Part shown: positions 23,931 through 35,354 of the stretch, in pieces
Numbering within the stretch: the first letter of the stretch is position 1
How the letters are laid out: each line of letters opens with the position of its first letter
NCBI RefSeq assembly: GCF_030052815.1
Contig: NC_079510.1
Coordinates: 1,986,288-2,050,287 of the forward strand
Length of the DNA: 64,000 nt
Source of the DNA: Hevea brasiliensis
Taxonomy: Eukaryota > Streptophyta > Magnoliopsida > Malpighiales > Euphorbiaceae
Direction of reading: 5' to 3'
Notes under the pieces: generated by a model
The model's input: only the letters and a program-made list of their open reading frames with translations
The model's database searches: none
Told to the model about the DNA's origin: nothing
Position numbers and translations under genes: made by a program

Positions 23931-24406
23931 TTTTTTGGTAAGTCCTTAGAAGTTGTTTAGGGCACATGGCATAGTTGTGTAAGGCGTAGAAGAACACGCA
24001 TCAACATGTCACCTGTAGGTGTGTAAGGCGTAAAAGAACATACATCACCACAATTTCAAGTGTCGAACTATGAGGGGGTCTTATTCTTCCTCAGGATAGC
24101 AAGGGGGATACGTAGGTAGTTTAGGACCACGGTCCTAAATACGAACCCACAACATTTCATAACATATATTTTTTAGTAAGTCCTTAGATGTTGTTTAGGG
24201 CATATGGCATAGTTGTGTAAGGCGTAGAAGAACACACATCAACATGTCACCTATAGGTGTGTAAGGCATAGAAGAACATGCATCACCATAGTTTCAAGTA
24301 TCGAACTACAAGTGGGTCTGATTCTTCCTCAGGATAATGAGGGGAATACGTAGGTAGTTTAGGATTGCGGTCCTAAATACGAATCCACAACATTTCAAAT
24401 CACACA
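23931..24406 (+). repeat. 238-bp tandem duplication in the Ogre 1 3' untranslated region
   Basis: Two copies, offset 238 bp (GTAAGTCCTTAGA at 23938 and 24176). Each copy contains two GTGTAAGGCGTAGAAGAACA-type sub-repeats and a short hairpin (AGGACC-AC-GGTCCT in copy 1; wobble-paired in copy 2). Confidence 0.9.
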
Positions 24407-24735
24407 GTTGCCATTGTCATGAAACCGTAGCTAGTCTCATGACACAGAGTGTATCGACAGAGCAAGATACACTCAATTTTCACATGACACAGTTATCACT
24501 GTTATGAGACCGTAGTTAGTCTCATGACGCAGAGTGTATCGACAGAGCAAGATACACTCATTTTTCACATGACACAGTTATCACTGTTATGAGACCGTAG
24601 CTAGTCTCATGACGCAGAGTGTATCGACAGAGCAAGATACACTCATTTTTCACATGACACAGTTATTACTGTTATGAGACCATAGCTAGTCTCATAACAT
24701 AGAGTATGTCGACCGAGCAAGATATACTTGATCCT
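24403..24735 (+). repeat. 85-bp tandem repeat, about four copies, with two hairpins per unit
   Basis: Units start at 24403, 24488, 24573 and 24658, exactly 85 bp apart. Each has a hairpin GTTATGAGAC/GTCTCATGAC around an 8-nt loop and a second, GAGTGTATC/GATACACTC. Base changes between units tend to keep pairing (copy 1 GTCATG with CATGAC; copy 4 GTTATG with CATAAC). The array ends about 90 bp before the polypurine tract. Not a CRISPR: units are contiguous and spacer-free. Confidence 0.92.
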
Positions 24736-24824
24736 CATAGCCAATGTTTCATAGTTATTAGAAATTTGAGTTTCACTTTGACGAAACTTGAGCAATGCTT
24801 TCTCATTGATTTCAACTTTCGCCT

Positions 24825-24839
24825 AAGTGGGGGGCAAAT
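24825..24839 (+). other. Ogre 1 polypurine tract
   Basis: AAGTGGGGGGCAAAT immediately before TGTAGACCC. Its form and position fit the Tat/Ogre plus-strand primer. Confidence 0.85.
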
Positions 24840-24892
24840 TGTAGACCCTTATTTTGTGATGAGTATGTTCATTGAGGCCGTGGAAAACCCGA
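24840..24892 (+). repeat. First 53 bp of the Ogre 1 3' LTR
   Basis: Starts TGTAGACCCTTATTTTG right after the polypurine tract and is cut after 53 bp by chromovirus LTR sequence. The remainder of this LTR is proposed to be 47536-53950 in reverse orientation. Confidence 0.75.
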
Positions 24893-24893
24893 T
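24892..24893. other. Left junction of the proposed 29-kb inversion
   Basis: Ogre LTR (…AAAACCCGA) joins directly to the interior of a chromovirus LTR (TAGGGTTTTGAGAAG…). The chromovirus sequence matches the reverse complement of 57832 leftwards, and stops at the exact base where the fragment beginning at 53951 takes up. Confidence 0.8.
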
Positions 24894-27292
24894 AGGGTTT
24901 TGAGAAGTGAAAATTTGGCTTGGCTTAGGAAATTGTTAGAAAACATTTTAATGGTCAATTAGTGACCATTTTAGGTAAGTTGACCATAATTTGGACTGAA
25001 ATATAGCATGGCAAAGTGAAGGAGTATCTTTGCCTAGGACAAAGACGCGGGGTGACTGAAATTTCAGTCCACTTGGACTGCCATATCCTTGGCTGTGTTG
25101 GTCCAATTGGTGTTTGGCCAATTGGACATGAAACTAGGCTTATAATGGCACATTTTTGCTGAAGAAACCATGCCCAAAAGACCAAAGCAAGAGGACCAAA
25201 AGTTGGCCCCAATCCGGATACCCTGCAACAGCACCTGCAGAACTGACCAAATGAACAGTAACTATTCATTTGGCCATAACTCACTGTAGATATGGTCAAT
25301 TGACCTGAAATTTTTACAGCAACAAGATAAGATATAAACAAACAACTTTTATGAAGAAACCTACCCCAAATTATGCCATTAACCCATTCAAATTATTGAG
25401 CAAAGTTAAGTTATCAAACCTGCAACTCTGCAGATTTTCATTTGAGCAGTAATGTTTGGATGACTATAACTCTCTCTAGAAAACTCGGATTTAGGCGATT
25501 CTTGAACCGATGGAAACCTAAGGCATGGTAGAACATTTCATATGAAGAAAGTTAGACCAAATTATGAACTTAACTTGGTCAAATTACTGACCAAATTTGG
25601 ACCAAAATCTGCCAAAACTCAAAATTTCAGCATGAACAGTACACGTGAACAGTAAACTTATTTTGGCCATAACTTGAGCTACAAAACTCCAAATGGAGTG
25701 ATTCAAAAAAAGAAATTCAACTAGACAAAATAAGGAACAACTTTCATGTTTACCATTTCCTCAAATTCCCACTGTAACAGTGCTTAATGGAACAGTAAAA
25801 TTAAGCTTTAAAAACTGAAAATTTTGTTTCCCTTGGTTTAAGCCTAGAAATGGTAATGGTGATCACTTCCAACAAGTTTTAAATGAAAAATGTGGTATTT
25901 TTGAAGTGCCAAAGTCAAGGTACCTACTTTCTATGCAAAAATCAACTTTCTTGTTGACCAATGAAATGAATAGTGACACCAAAAGTTAAAATTCAAAGAT
26001 TGAAGAATTTTAAAGTATCAAATGCCCTAGTATACCTAACAAGATTGGTTTGGATAGTTTGGCATGCCAATAGGGTATTGTTTTAGCAGTACTGCGAAAG
26101 GCTTTATGCCTGTATTCATGGCTTTTATGCCTGTATTCATGGCTTTTATGCTCGGTTATGTGATATCATGGCTTTTTAGCCATACTGATTGCATACGTGG
26201 TAGACGTTCTGCGTCCCATGGTATGACGGCCCGAGGCACCACGGTGTCCAGTGCCAACGACCCATTATCCAGTCCAGTCGTCCAGTATAGGTTACTTGGG
26301 CATGGAAAAGTATAACTGCGGTTGCACTGATTATTAAAGAAAATACGAAAATTAAGTATCAGGAATGATTACAAAAATACAAAGAAGCTCAAGATCATGA
26401 AGAAAATAATTAACGAAATGTATGAAGAAGTTAATATCATAAAACATGATTAGCCCTTGACTAAACAATAAGTTAGTAATTAGTCAATTCTTATCAACAC
26501 AATAGCAAGGAAATTATTATTTTTATTTGCATATATTATATTTTCTTGTATTATTGGCACCACTAAGCTTTATGCTTAGCGCGTCACTTTTGCAACGCGT
26601 AGGTACTGAAGATTTGGACAGAGGGCCCGGTAGACCACAGATTGGGTAAGGCCATTCACAGTTCCGCATAGCGTGCGTGTCACCTCACAGACTACAGTGC
26701 ATTGGTAGGACACTAGGTCCCATTTTGTATTTTGAGATTTTTGTAAATTTGGTAATTAAACTCTTATTTTATCATATGTATTTGAACAAATGTAATATAA
26801 TTTTGTATTAATGTAAGTACTTGTAACTTGTGATTATAAATCACATGTGAGAATTTATTTATGATTTGAGTCTAATGATGATGTGAAATGACAAATAGAG
26901 GAATCGTTAAGAAATTGCTGTAACTTGATGTGATACAAAATGTGAATTGTATATGAGTACCATGAGATGAATGATTGAGAAATAAATGAAATTGATGAAA
27001 TTATTCTGAGACTTTGTTGATAATTGGAGTTGGGATTGATTGAATATGATCATAGGAAGTGTTTTTCACAGGTTCCGAAGAACTGTTTTCTCCATTTTTA
27101 GCCGTTACTCCGCCGGATTTTCTATAAAATTTTCGGAACCTCAAATAAATTACAATTTCAATAAATGAATTATATTTCACAAATTATTTTCAAAAACTAT
27201 GATAAAAATGAATTAAGATAAAATAGAGTGCTCCGGCACACTGAGTGGCATAACTTGCTCGGCTACACTGTAGTCGGGTAAGGGGTGTCACA
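24893..27292 (+). repeat. Gy2 LTR, displaced part (2400 bp)
   Basis: Reverse complement of 55425-57832 at very high identity, ending GGGGTGTCACA. It lacks the first 1.1 kb of the LTR, which is found at 53951-55070. It carries the double hairpin at 26556-26610 and the GGCTTTTATGCC minisatellite at 26099-26160 with one unit fewer than the other Gy2 LTR. ORFs at 24955-25341 (minus) and 26064-26315 are LTR sequence, not genes. Confidence 0.9.
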
Positions 27293-27297
27293 GATTC
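27293..27297. other. Gy2 target duplication, displaced copy
   Basis: GATTC on the plus strand, i.e. GAATC in the orientation of the partner at 58956-58960. It only becomes a matching pair if the inversion is undone. Confidence 0.8.
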
Positions 27298-28494
27298 CAT
27301 GTGGACAGTAATGCCTTAAGAGCAGAACCTTGTACTTTAATCTGTATCAAAGTGGCGATTTTCTCATACTTCTTCTCAAATATTACTAGGGTGTGTAGAG
27401 TAAGTGATTTCTAATAATTAAGCAAACTATCAAGAGTGGCTAATCTCACTTCAATCTTATCATGGTTAAGTGGAGGTAATGAATGAGCCCATAAGTCAAT
27501 GTCCCCTTCTTTAGCTTGTGAAGATTCTAAATTTTGGATTAAACTATGCTACTGTTGAACATTTTGTTCTCATCTTGTGATCTCATCAGTTGACTAACTT
27601 AAGATGCCATTGAAATTACTCTTGTTTACCCTTCACAAACAAATATCTTATGAAACCTGTTTCTAAAAAAATCGAAATATCATATTAGAAAATGATTATG
27701 ATTACGATCTAAGTAATTTCGAGTCATACTATTAAGGTAGATGATATCTATACATCTATTGAAGTAGGAAGATGCTTAGACTACTTAAATAGTATGATTC
27801 GAAATTACCCTAAATAAACATAAAAATGGTTAAATAAAGTAAAGGAAAAGAAAGCACGTCCCTTTTGCCTTAGGATGGGATAATCTTAACACCAAGTGAG
27901 TGTTATCTAATAGGATGGCTCTACCCTTAAAAGTGGTTTACTTTGGCTTTTAACTAATGTGATAGTTCTGTTCGAGGTCTAATTTGCTAAGATTTAAAGG
28001 TTTTCGAATTGCCCCTACTATAAATAGTAGAGCCTCATTTCATTATCATAATACTAAGGGGAAAATCCTCGGGTATCACAATAAATGAAAAAAGTTCCAA
28101 TCTGAGTGGAAGTCTTCCTAGATACTATCGGGGAAACTCACGAGTACCACTACATGACTTCCTCCTATTCCCTAAGGGTAAGAAAACCCGGGTATAGGGC
28201 TTAAGTATGTGTGGTTATTGTGTAAATGTCAAGTCTGTGAAGGGACATACCCACCTATTTCTTATTCAGGGAAAACCACAACAACACTGTTGTACCCTAA
28301 GGAAAACATTCGAACAATCATATAACAGAATAGTTAATAATGGATGAAAGTGAAATGATCATAGTAATAATTTTATAATATTTAAAATTCGACCAAGCAC
28401 AACCACCCTTGACATTTCATAAGTTAAACTCTAAGAGCACAAGATTTAATCTACTTTTGGACCTCTGGACTAGAAAGTTAAGTCTAGTATAATT
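27298..28494 (-). pseudogene. Ogre element 2 leader and start of ORF1
   Basis: Minus strand, downstream of a Tat primer site. Toward 27298 it reads ORF1-like protein (DIDLWAHSLPPLNHDKIE, LATLDSLLNY, KKYEKIATLI, then ALLSTW), with stops. That frame continues without a break into 58958 onward (N-P-I-Y-R-V-F) if the GAATC duplication is counted once. Ogre elements carry such an extra ORF1 (DUF7745-type) ahead of gag. About 700 bp nearest the primer site is non-coding leader. Confidence 0.75.
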
Positions 28495-28517
28495 GGTATC
28501 CCCAGTGGAGTTGCTAA
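28495..28517 (-). other. Tat/Ogre primer binding site of Ogre 2
   Basis: Minus strand reads TTAGCAACTCCACTGGGGAT, close to the Tat-lineage primer site (TGGCGACTCCACTGGGGA). It adjoins an LTR end (…TTGCGACA). Confidence 0.78.
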
Positions 28518-28519
28518 GT

Positions 28520-29225
28520 TGTCGCAAGGATTTTGCGGTCGTCAGACAATTTTCACCTAAGTGGAAAGTGAGGAGTTGCCACTTTAATTTTAAGGAAAAT
28601 TAAAGAAAGCCATTGGAAGCCTCTTTGCCCAATCTCATACTAAAGTGCTTTAACTACCTCAAATCCAATGGTTTAGATCTATCCTTGCAAATAAGATCAA
28701 TGCTGAAGATTGAAGTGTACCCGAATGCTTTAATTAACTCAAATTTGATGGTGAAAATTTGACCTTGTAAACCAAGTGCTATGATTCAAGGGTTAAGTGA
28801 TGTCTTTAAAATTCTGGCTTGCCCAACCCTTTTACTCTTTTCTGACCTTATGGTTTCCTTTATCCAATCTCTTTATCAGATCCCTTCATTCGATCTTTCT
28901 TAATTTGATGTTTCCTCATTGGAAGCCTCTTTGCCCGATCTCTCATCTGATCTATCTCTACACTTGTTGTCCGATCTCCTTTATTTGATCTTTTTTGTCT
29001 CGTCTGAAGCCTCTCCATCTGATCTCCCATCTAATCCGTGGTCTCTACACTTTTTATTTGACCTCTTTTATCTAGTCTATCTTTATTCTGTCTCTTATGT
29101 TATTAGTTCCCTCTCTAAAAAAAATGTAAACAGCACGTCTGAGGATACGCCTAGGATATTGAAAAAGCATTAAATGTTTTATCTAAGATGTCGCCTCGAG
29201 CCTCGCAAGCATCAAATGTATGGGG
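28520..29225 (-). repeat. Probable Ogre 2 5' LTR end and unassigned flank
   Basis: The LTR edge is plus-strand TGTCGCAAGG at 28520 (minus-strand end GCGACA). How far the LTR runs is unclear because no second copy is in the window. From about 28800 the plus strand has repeated pyrimidine-rich CCGATCTC/CTGATCTC blocks leading to the promoter-like site at 29226. No gene seen. Confidence 0.5.
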
Positions 29226-29240
29226 CTATATATATGAGGA
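29226..29240 (+). promoter_or_regulatory. TATA-like element ahead of the 29389 gene
   Basis: GGCTATATATATGAGG lies about 155 bp upstream of the ATG at 29389, followed by a pyrimidine-rich leader, as in a plant RNA polymerase II promoter. Confidence 0.5.
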
Positions 29241-29388
29241 AGGGGCTATTATTTCATACTTCTACATTCTTTCTCAAATTTCTCCAGTGAGTTTCCTCTC
29301 AAGTTTTCTTTCTCTGGCAACGAGATTTGGATTGAAGGTATAGTTTTTGATCTTTTTCCATTTATTATTTCCTTCTCTTACCTAAAAA

Positions 29389-31243
29389 TGAGTGGTATCA
29401 ATAGTCAAAGAGTGGCGAGCCTATCATCAGTCAGTGTTTTAAGGACCTATAATAAGGGTGAGAAGGCTAAACCAAGTGGGCAAACTGAGGTTGAAATGAT
29501 GGGTGAGCTGATCTCCAACTAGCCCACCAAGCTAAGCTAAGAATGGGCTCTGTACCCCAGGAAGGAAGCTCTCCTAGTGATGAGCTAATATCGGTTCTTA
29601 AGCATTCTAAATTGGTGTAAATCAGTCAGGAGTTCAACCTCTTGACCAATGTATATGAGCTCATCAAATGCCACAAGGATTTTTGAGCCAATCATTTTTT
29701 GGAAAAGGGAGACTAGATTATCATATATGAGGAATAGCTAAAAGACGGGCTACGATTCCCTTTAGAGTAGTTCTACAGGGATGTATTGAAGTATCACCGC
29801 ATCTGCATCCCTCAATTACATATGAACTCATGGCAAACTCTCATGGCCTTCTGAGGTTTGTGTCTAGCTAAAGGCCTTGAGCCTATAGTAAAGGTTTTTG
29901 TCGAACTACATTGGCTCACTTAACGAAAGAATGATGAGTATTAGTTTTTCCAAATGAAGCCAAACTATGGGCTCTTTACCGATCTCCCTTTCTCACTGAA
30001 GAACTAAAAATATTAGTTCTTTATTCTATGGAGCCGAGATCCCTATGGCTTTGAGGGTATTCTATGAAGCTAGAATTACTTGGCTAAAAGGCCAAAAAAG
30101 AAGATTGACCTTAATGAGGTCAAGAAGGCAATGGTCAAAAAGCTCAAGAGCCAGGTGAGCTCTCATCGATACCTGTGCTCGGACATTATTGGGGCCAAGC
30201 TAAAATGGTGGCTGATGAATGTGATTGCCCAAGAGAACGTTCCACTCTAGCTCTCTGACCTCAGGCCTCCAAACGGTAAAACCCCTTGTCCCAAGTCTTA
30301 TGATCAATACAAACTCACTAACTTCTTTTTGTGTGCAGATATGGTGGGTTCTCATGCTAAAAAGGTCACAAAGAAACAAAAGAGAGAGCTCACCTAATGG
30401 GTTTTTGAAAAGAAGGAAGCGACCATTACTACTGCTATTACTGCTGCTTAAACTATAAAAGCCAAAGAGCTTGAGGTCCAAAAGAGAGCTCAAAATGAAG
30501 GGGCAATCTCTCAAGCTTGAGCTAAAGAATAAGTCACAATTGAGAGATTTGTTCCCCCTCTTTAGCAACCTCTGCTCCAACCGACAACATCTACTGCCTC
30601 CGAGGGTGCCTCTTCCGGGCAAGCTGGCTCATCCAGACATCCAATCTCTAGGGGGGCCCAGGTATTGATGAGGTCTCTTAAGAAAAACTGGACTATCAAG
30701 GGAAATGTAAACCTCACTTGAGTTACTGGTGCCACAATTTGCTTTGCTGACGACCGAGATTAGATGGGCTTGGAGAGCATCGACAATCTCCTGAATCAAT
30801 CGATGAGCCTAAGTCTAGAAGTAGTAGCTACCTAGCACATGGTGAGGGAAAAGCTGATCTTTTTGAGATGGGAGATGTCTAAGGCAGTCCACGAGCTTAT
30901 CGGCTATAAAAGCCAGTTAACCGCTACCAACACTCAAATTGGAGAGCTTGAGCAACAACTAAAATCTTCCTAGGATGTCATAGCTCAAGAAAAAAAAATA
31001 AGAAATTGAGGATGTGCAAGTAGGCTAAGCAGTTGACTTGGTCACATATAATGAAGATCTAAAAGCCAAAGAGGATGAGCTGAAGGCAAAGGAGAATGAA
31101 GCTCTGGAGAGAGAAGCTAAAGCTTATGTGCAAGCTCATAGTGATCTCCTTACCTAACTGCTCAAGTGCTATCCTCAGGAAGACTTCACCTACCTTGAGA
31201 GGCTCACCCCAGGTGTAGAGGCGGAGAGCGAGAGTGAGTGAGA
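29389..31243 (+). pseudogene. Decayed 'putative gypsy-type transposon' (PF04195-like) gene
   Basis: Opens MSGINSQRVASLSSVSV at 29389. Later pieces, in shifting frames, include LKDGLRFPL, FYRDVLKYHRICIPQLHMNSWQTLMAF and a downstream YQFFQMK, which look like the N-terminal domain of plant gypsy-type transposon proteins. From about 30350 to 31240 the coding is Lys/Glu/Ala-rich (coiled coil), ending LTPGVEAESESE then a stop at 31241-31243. Many stops. The family call is from memory of the motif pattern and is moderate. Related plant elements carry this gene next to Tat-type sequences, which fits the neighbouring Tat primer site. Confidence 0.5.
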
Positions 31244-31369
31244 GGGGGGGTTATGTAACTAATGTTCAGGTTGAGGGAGAACCGCCCGCAGAATGACTTG
31301 TAATTTTTGAAATTTGTTAAAAAATAAAATATCATATGAGATCGATCTTTTTAACATTTTTGCTTTTCA

Positions 31370-31830
31370 ACTAACCTTAGGATCTATTGAGATCAAATAA
31401 TCTTAAGACCGAACCTTAAGATATATTAAATTAAGCTTTATTAAGATCGGGTAATTTTAAAACTAAACTTCAACTAGAAACAAATGAAACTTAAAACAAG
31501 TATTATTGAGATCGGATAGTCAACATACGGAAATTGAACATGAACCAAGAAACTAGACTTTGATTAAAATATAACCAAAATTAAGATGAGTACGTAAAAT
31601 TAAGCTTTGCGGAGATCAAATAATCAGCATACAGAAATTGAACTTGAACAAAAAAACTAGACTTCGATTAAAATATGACCAAAATTGAGACAAGTATGTA
31701 AAATTGAGCTTTGTGGAGATCACATAATTAGCATACGAAAATTAAACTTGACTGGGAAATCGAATTTTGATTCAAACATGAACAAAACTAGAACTTATAT
31801 AAAATTGAGCTTTATTGAGATAGGATAATC
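31370..31830 (+). repeat. Degenerate ~111-bp tandem repeat
   Basis: The block AAATTAAGCTTTGCGGAGATC...CATAC...AAATTGAACTTGAAC...ACTAGACTTCGATTAAAATA repeats about four times with drift (for example 31598 and 31709). AT-rich and non-coding; it lies between two decayed elements. Confidence 0.7.
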
Positions 31831-32165
31831 ATAATACTGGACTTTGATTAAAACCTAAAAATAAAATTGAAACTTGAAATTGATTGTGATTTACTAAATT
31901 AACACAGAAAATTACAAATTCTCACCATTTAAATGACCATACAAAAAAAAAATTCTCACCATAAATTTACCTTGAAATGTAAGAAGGCAAAGAAATGGTA
32001 CAAGGCTTATGTTGCTGATAAGGTTGATAGCATGAACTAATCTTAATTTGTGGTAGAATTTACTAACTAGGCCTTCCCATAAAGCTCTAGGGAGTTGAAG
32101 GTTGTAAACTTTGAACAGTTGAGACAAACAACTACTATGAGTGTAGATTTGTATAAGACAATTTT

Positions 32166-32462
32166 ATGGATCTTCTGCAGTATGTAGGGCAAGAGTATGA
32201 TACTGATATAAAAAAAGCTAAGAGATACACCCAAAGGTTACACTCTAGATATTCTTCTTTGATTTTAGCTACTGAAACCCACAGCTTCCATTTGATAATA
32301 GATGCTATAAGGAAGAAGGAAGCTGGGGTTATCATTAAAGGGAGTCTAGATTTGAAAAGTACTGAGGCTGAACAATCTACCATTTCAAAGGCTATAGATG
32401 CTAGGAGATTCAATCACATGATAAAGGCTATTTCTCCATCCGAGACTAAGAAAGAAAAATGA
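32166..32462 (+). pseudogene. Gag core of decayed gypsy element
   Basis: A 98-residue open piece (MDLLQYVGQEYDTD, KRYTQRLHSRYSS) resembling the second half of a plant gypsy gag core. A zinc-knuckle remnant follows at about 32570-32665 (YVKCGKPHQGPC; YYRCE then EGHMSRECP) with a stop inside it. The role was RNA packaging. Confidence 0.65.
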
Positions 32463-32908
32463 GGGAAGTTTAGCAAGAACAAAAGAAGAATAAGTTCTAG
32501 AATAAAATCAATTTAAGCCTCGAGATGAGAAGTGGATCTAGTTCAGGTTCAGATACTTCTGGTTATGTTAAATGTGGAAAACCTCATCAAGGACCATGTA
32601 GGTTTAGAATCTCTAAGTATTACAGATGTGAGTAAGAGGGACACATGTCACGAGAGTGTCCCAATATGGAAAGAGTGGCTTCTCAATAAGTAGGGTCAGG
32701 CAGTGTGGCCCAACCTGCAGTGAGACGGACTTCTGTGGGTCCCTCATTAAGAAAGGGAAAGGGTAGAGGATGAGATTCTTCATCCTCCATAACAGGTTTA
32801 TAAGGGAGGGGTTCGACATCAATAGCTCAAATCTTTACCATAACACAACAAGAAGCCAATACCTCTAACATTGTGGTGTAAAATAACCTTTGTATAAATA
32901 GTTTCAAT

Positions 32909-33235
32909 GTGCATGCTTTGATTAATCCAGGCACTTCACATTCTTTTCTTAACTTTGATACAGTCCTAAGATTAAGATTGGCAGTCTTAAGTTTAGAATG
33001 TCCATTAATTATTAGTGGACCCAAATGTGACCATTCAAGAATAGGGATGATTTATTATGCTTGTCTAGTGATGATTGAGGACAGGTGTTTTCCAGTTGAC
33101 CTAGTAGTTCTAGAGTTAACAGATTTTGATGTTATTCTAGGAATGGATTGGATCTCTACCAATTATGCTACCCTAGATTATAGAAGCAAGATAATAAAGT
33201 TTAGAGGACAGGATGGGTTAGTTGTAGCATTCTAA
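32909..33235 (+). pseudogene. Aspartic protease of decayed gypsy element, catalytic Asp lost
   Basis: A 108-residue open frame with the retropepsin fold lines ALINPGTSHSFL and VILGMDWIS. The family active site is ALIDPGSTHS; here the catalytic aspartate codon is AAT (Asn, 32924-32926), so the protease cannot work. A TAA ends the piece at 33235. Confidence 0.82.
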
Positions 33236-34124
33236 AGAGATAAGGTAGTACCTGTAAACGGTATGATCTTAGCCATACAAGCTAGAAGGATGCTCCAAAA
33301 AGGGTGTAAAAGGTTTTTAGCTCATGTTAAAGAAGTTGTGGAAAACAAAGGTGGACCAGGATCAGTTCCTATGGTAAGAGAATTTCCCGATGTGTTTCTA
33401 AAGAGTTACCTAGATTATCGCCTGATATGGAGATAGATTTTGAAATTGACCTAGTGCCTGGCATTAGACCCATATCTATCCCTCCTTACAGGATAGATCT
33501 TACAAAGCTAAAGGAATTAAAGGAACAACTATAGGATTTAGTGGATAAGGGATTCATTAGATCAAGTACCTCTCCTTAGGGTGCTCCTGTGTTATTTATG
33601 AAGAAGAAAGATGGATCCATGAGGTTATGCATCTACTACACACAGTTAAATAAAGTGACCACAAAGAACAAGTACCCTTTATCTCATATTGATAACTTGA
33701 TTAATTAGCTAGCAAGAGCTAGTTGCTTCTCTAAGATAGACATAAGGTTTGGATATGACCAGTTACGGATCAAGGACACAAATATTTCGAAGACTGCTTT
33801 TTGGATCAGATACGAGTATTATGAGTTTCTTATGATGCCATTTGGGTTAACCAATGTCCCAACTGCATTTATGGATCTCATGATAGGGTATTTAGACCTT
33901 ATCTAGATCACTTTGTGATCGTCTTTATTAATGACATATTAGTATATTCCAAAAGTCCCAAAGAACATGCACTGCATCTAAGAACGGTTCTTCAGATATT
34001 AAGGGAGTATCAGTTGTATGCAAAGTTTTCTAAGCATGAGTTTTGGCTGAAGAGTATATTTTTCTTGGGATATGTAATGTTAGAGAAGGGAATTGGAGTA
34101 GATGCTAAGAAGGTTGAAATATGA
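33236..34124 (+). pseudogene. Reverse transcriptase of decayed gypsy element, FIND instead of FIDD
   Basis: Recognisable from VREFPDVF (33376) through [53 protein letters not shown] and the catalytic box, to FFLGYVM. Frameshifts near 33395 and 33888, and several stops. The first catalytic aspartate of the FIDDILVYS box is AAT (Asn) at 33930-33932, so polymerase activity is lost. The last open stretch is 33915-34124. Confidence 0.88.
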
Positions 34125-34133
34125 CAGATTAGT

Positions 34134-34713
34134 CAAGTCTGACTACAATCACTGAGATTAAGAGTTTCCTAGATTTGGCGGGCTATTATAGGAGATTTGT
34201 GCTTGATTTCTCTAAGATAACTACACCAATGACTATGTTAACTTAGAAGAATAAGTGGTTTGAATGGAGTGATCAGTGTGAGAAGAGCTTCCAAAAGCTT
34301 AAGGAATTTCTAATTTCAGCATCCATGCTGGCTTTGCCTTCAATTAATGAAGATTTCACCATTTAATTTGATGCCTCCAGAGTCAGTTTGGGATGTGTTC
34401 TTATGCAGAATAGTAGAGTAATAGCTTATGTTTAGAGGAAGTTAAAGAAGCATGAAGCTAATTATCCCACTCATGACTGACGATAGTCATAGTCTTTGCC
34501 CTAAAGATGTGGAGACACTATCTCTATGGGGTTAAATATGAAATTTTCACATACCACATGAGTCTCCAGTACATTTTCAACTATAAATAGCTAAATCTCA
34601 AACAAAGGAGATGGATAAAACTGCTTAATGATTATGAATATACCATTTAGTACCATCCGAGAAAGGAAAATATTGTTGCAGATGCCTTTAACCAAAAATC
34701 ATTTAGCAATTTT
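34134..34713 (+). pseudogene. RNase H region of decayed gypsy element
   Basis: Readable pieces: FEWSDQCEKSFQKLKEFL, FDASRVSLGCVLMQNSRVIAY and EANYPTHD, then a degenerate end near 34700 at the position where relatives have ADALSRKS. LTR E begins at 34714, so the integrase is missing. Confidence 0.75.
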
Positions 34714-35345
34714 TGTAACACCCTCACTTTACATAGTTCATAAGTTCTACTGTTCTGACGGCTAATGTTTGTCCGGATAGCCAGAATGTCTGGAACTACA
34801 CTTAAATGATAGTGAGGAGACATAAAATGATGGAATACATGATAAAAAAATACAAGAAAAATTAAGAGAAAATAAAAGAGATAAAGTGCAATTAGGTTAA
34901 ACGAGCTAGAACCGTAACGATGGGTGTCCGCACCAGGAAGTCACGGCGAAGAAAGTTACTGACCCCAGGACCACGAGAAACCCTAAGAAATAATTTTTGA
35001 GACCTAATTAAAGGTTTACTAAGGAAAAAATGACATTAAAAATGTCAAAGGAAATTTAGTTATTTGGTACAGATAAAAATGAAAATTAAAGGAATTGACG
35101 AATCAGGAATTTAATCGGTATTACCGAAAAAGTTAGACTATCATCTGAAGAGGGACATTTTGGTCATTTGACACCTAAAGTTGACTTTTGACCTAAATTT
35201 CCATTAAAAAGAGTGAAATTAAAATTTAAAAATCCCATGAAAATGTAAAATTATACATGCAATGTAATTAAAGGAAATATGGGGGGTGTAAATTGAAATA
35301 TGAAAACTTGAAATACTATAATAATTAATTAAATTTTTAGTGGAG

Positions 35346-35354
35346 GTATAAAAG
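35346..35354 (+). promoter_or_regulatory. LTR E TATA box
   Basis: GTATAAAAG about 630 bp into the LTR, followed by a C/T-rich leader; placement fits the U3/R boundary promoter. Confidence 0.6.

Larger units (their letters stand above)
31900..34713 (+). mobile_element. Decayed Ty3/gypsy gag-pol, truncated in RNase H
   Basis: Plus-strand gag, zinc knuckle, protease, RT and RNase H in order, cut off at 34713 by LTR E. No LTR of its own is visible in the window. It is separate from element A and far more decayed. Bases 31900-32165 carry no clear coding. Confidence 0.85.

Noticed and set aside
24403..24735. CRISPR-like regular array
   Set aside because: Units are contiguous 85-bp tandem repeats without unique spacers, in a plant retrotransposon.
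30200..30622. 140-residue minus ORF
   Set aside because: Antisense shadow of the coiled-coil part of the gypsy-type transposon gene.
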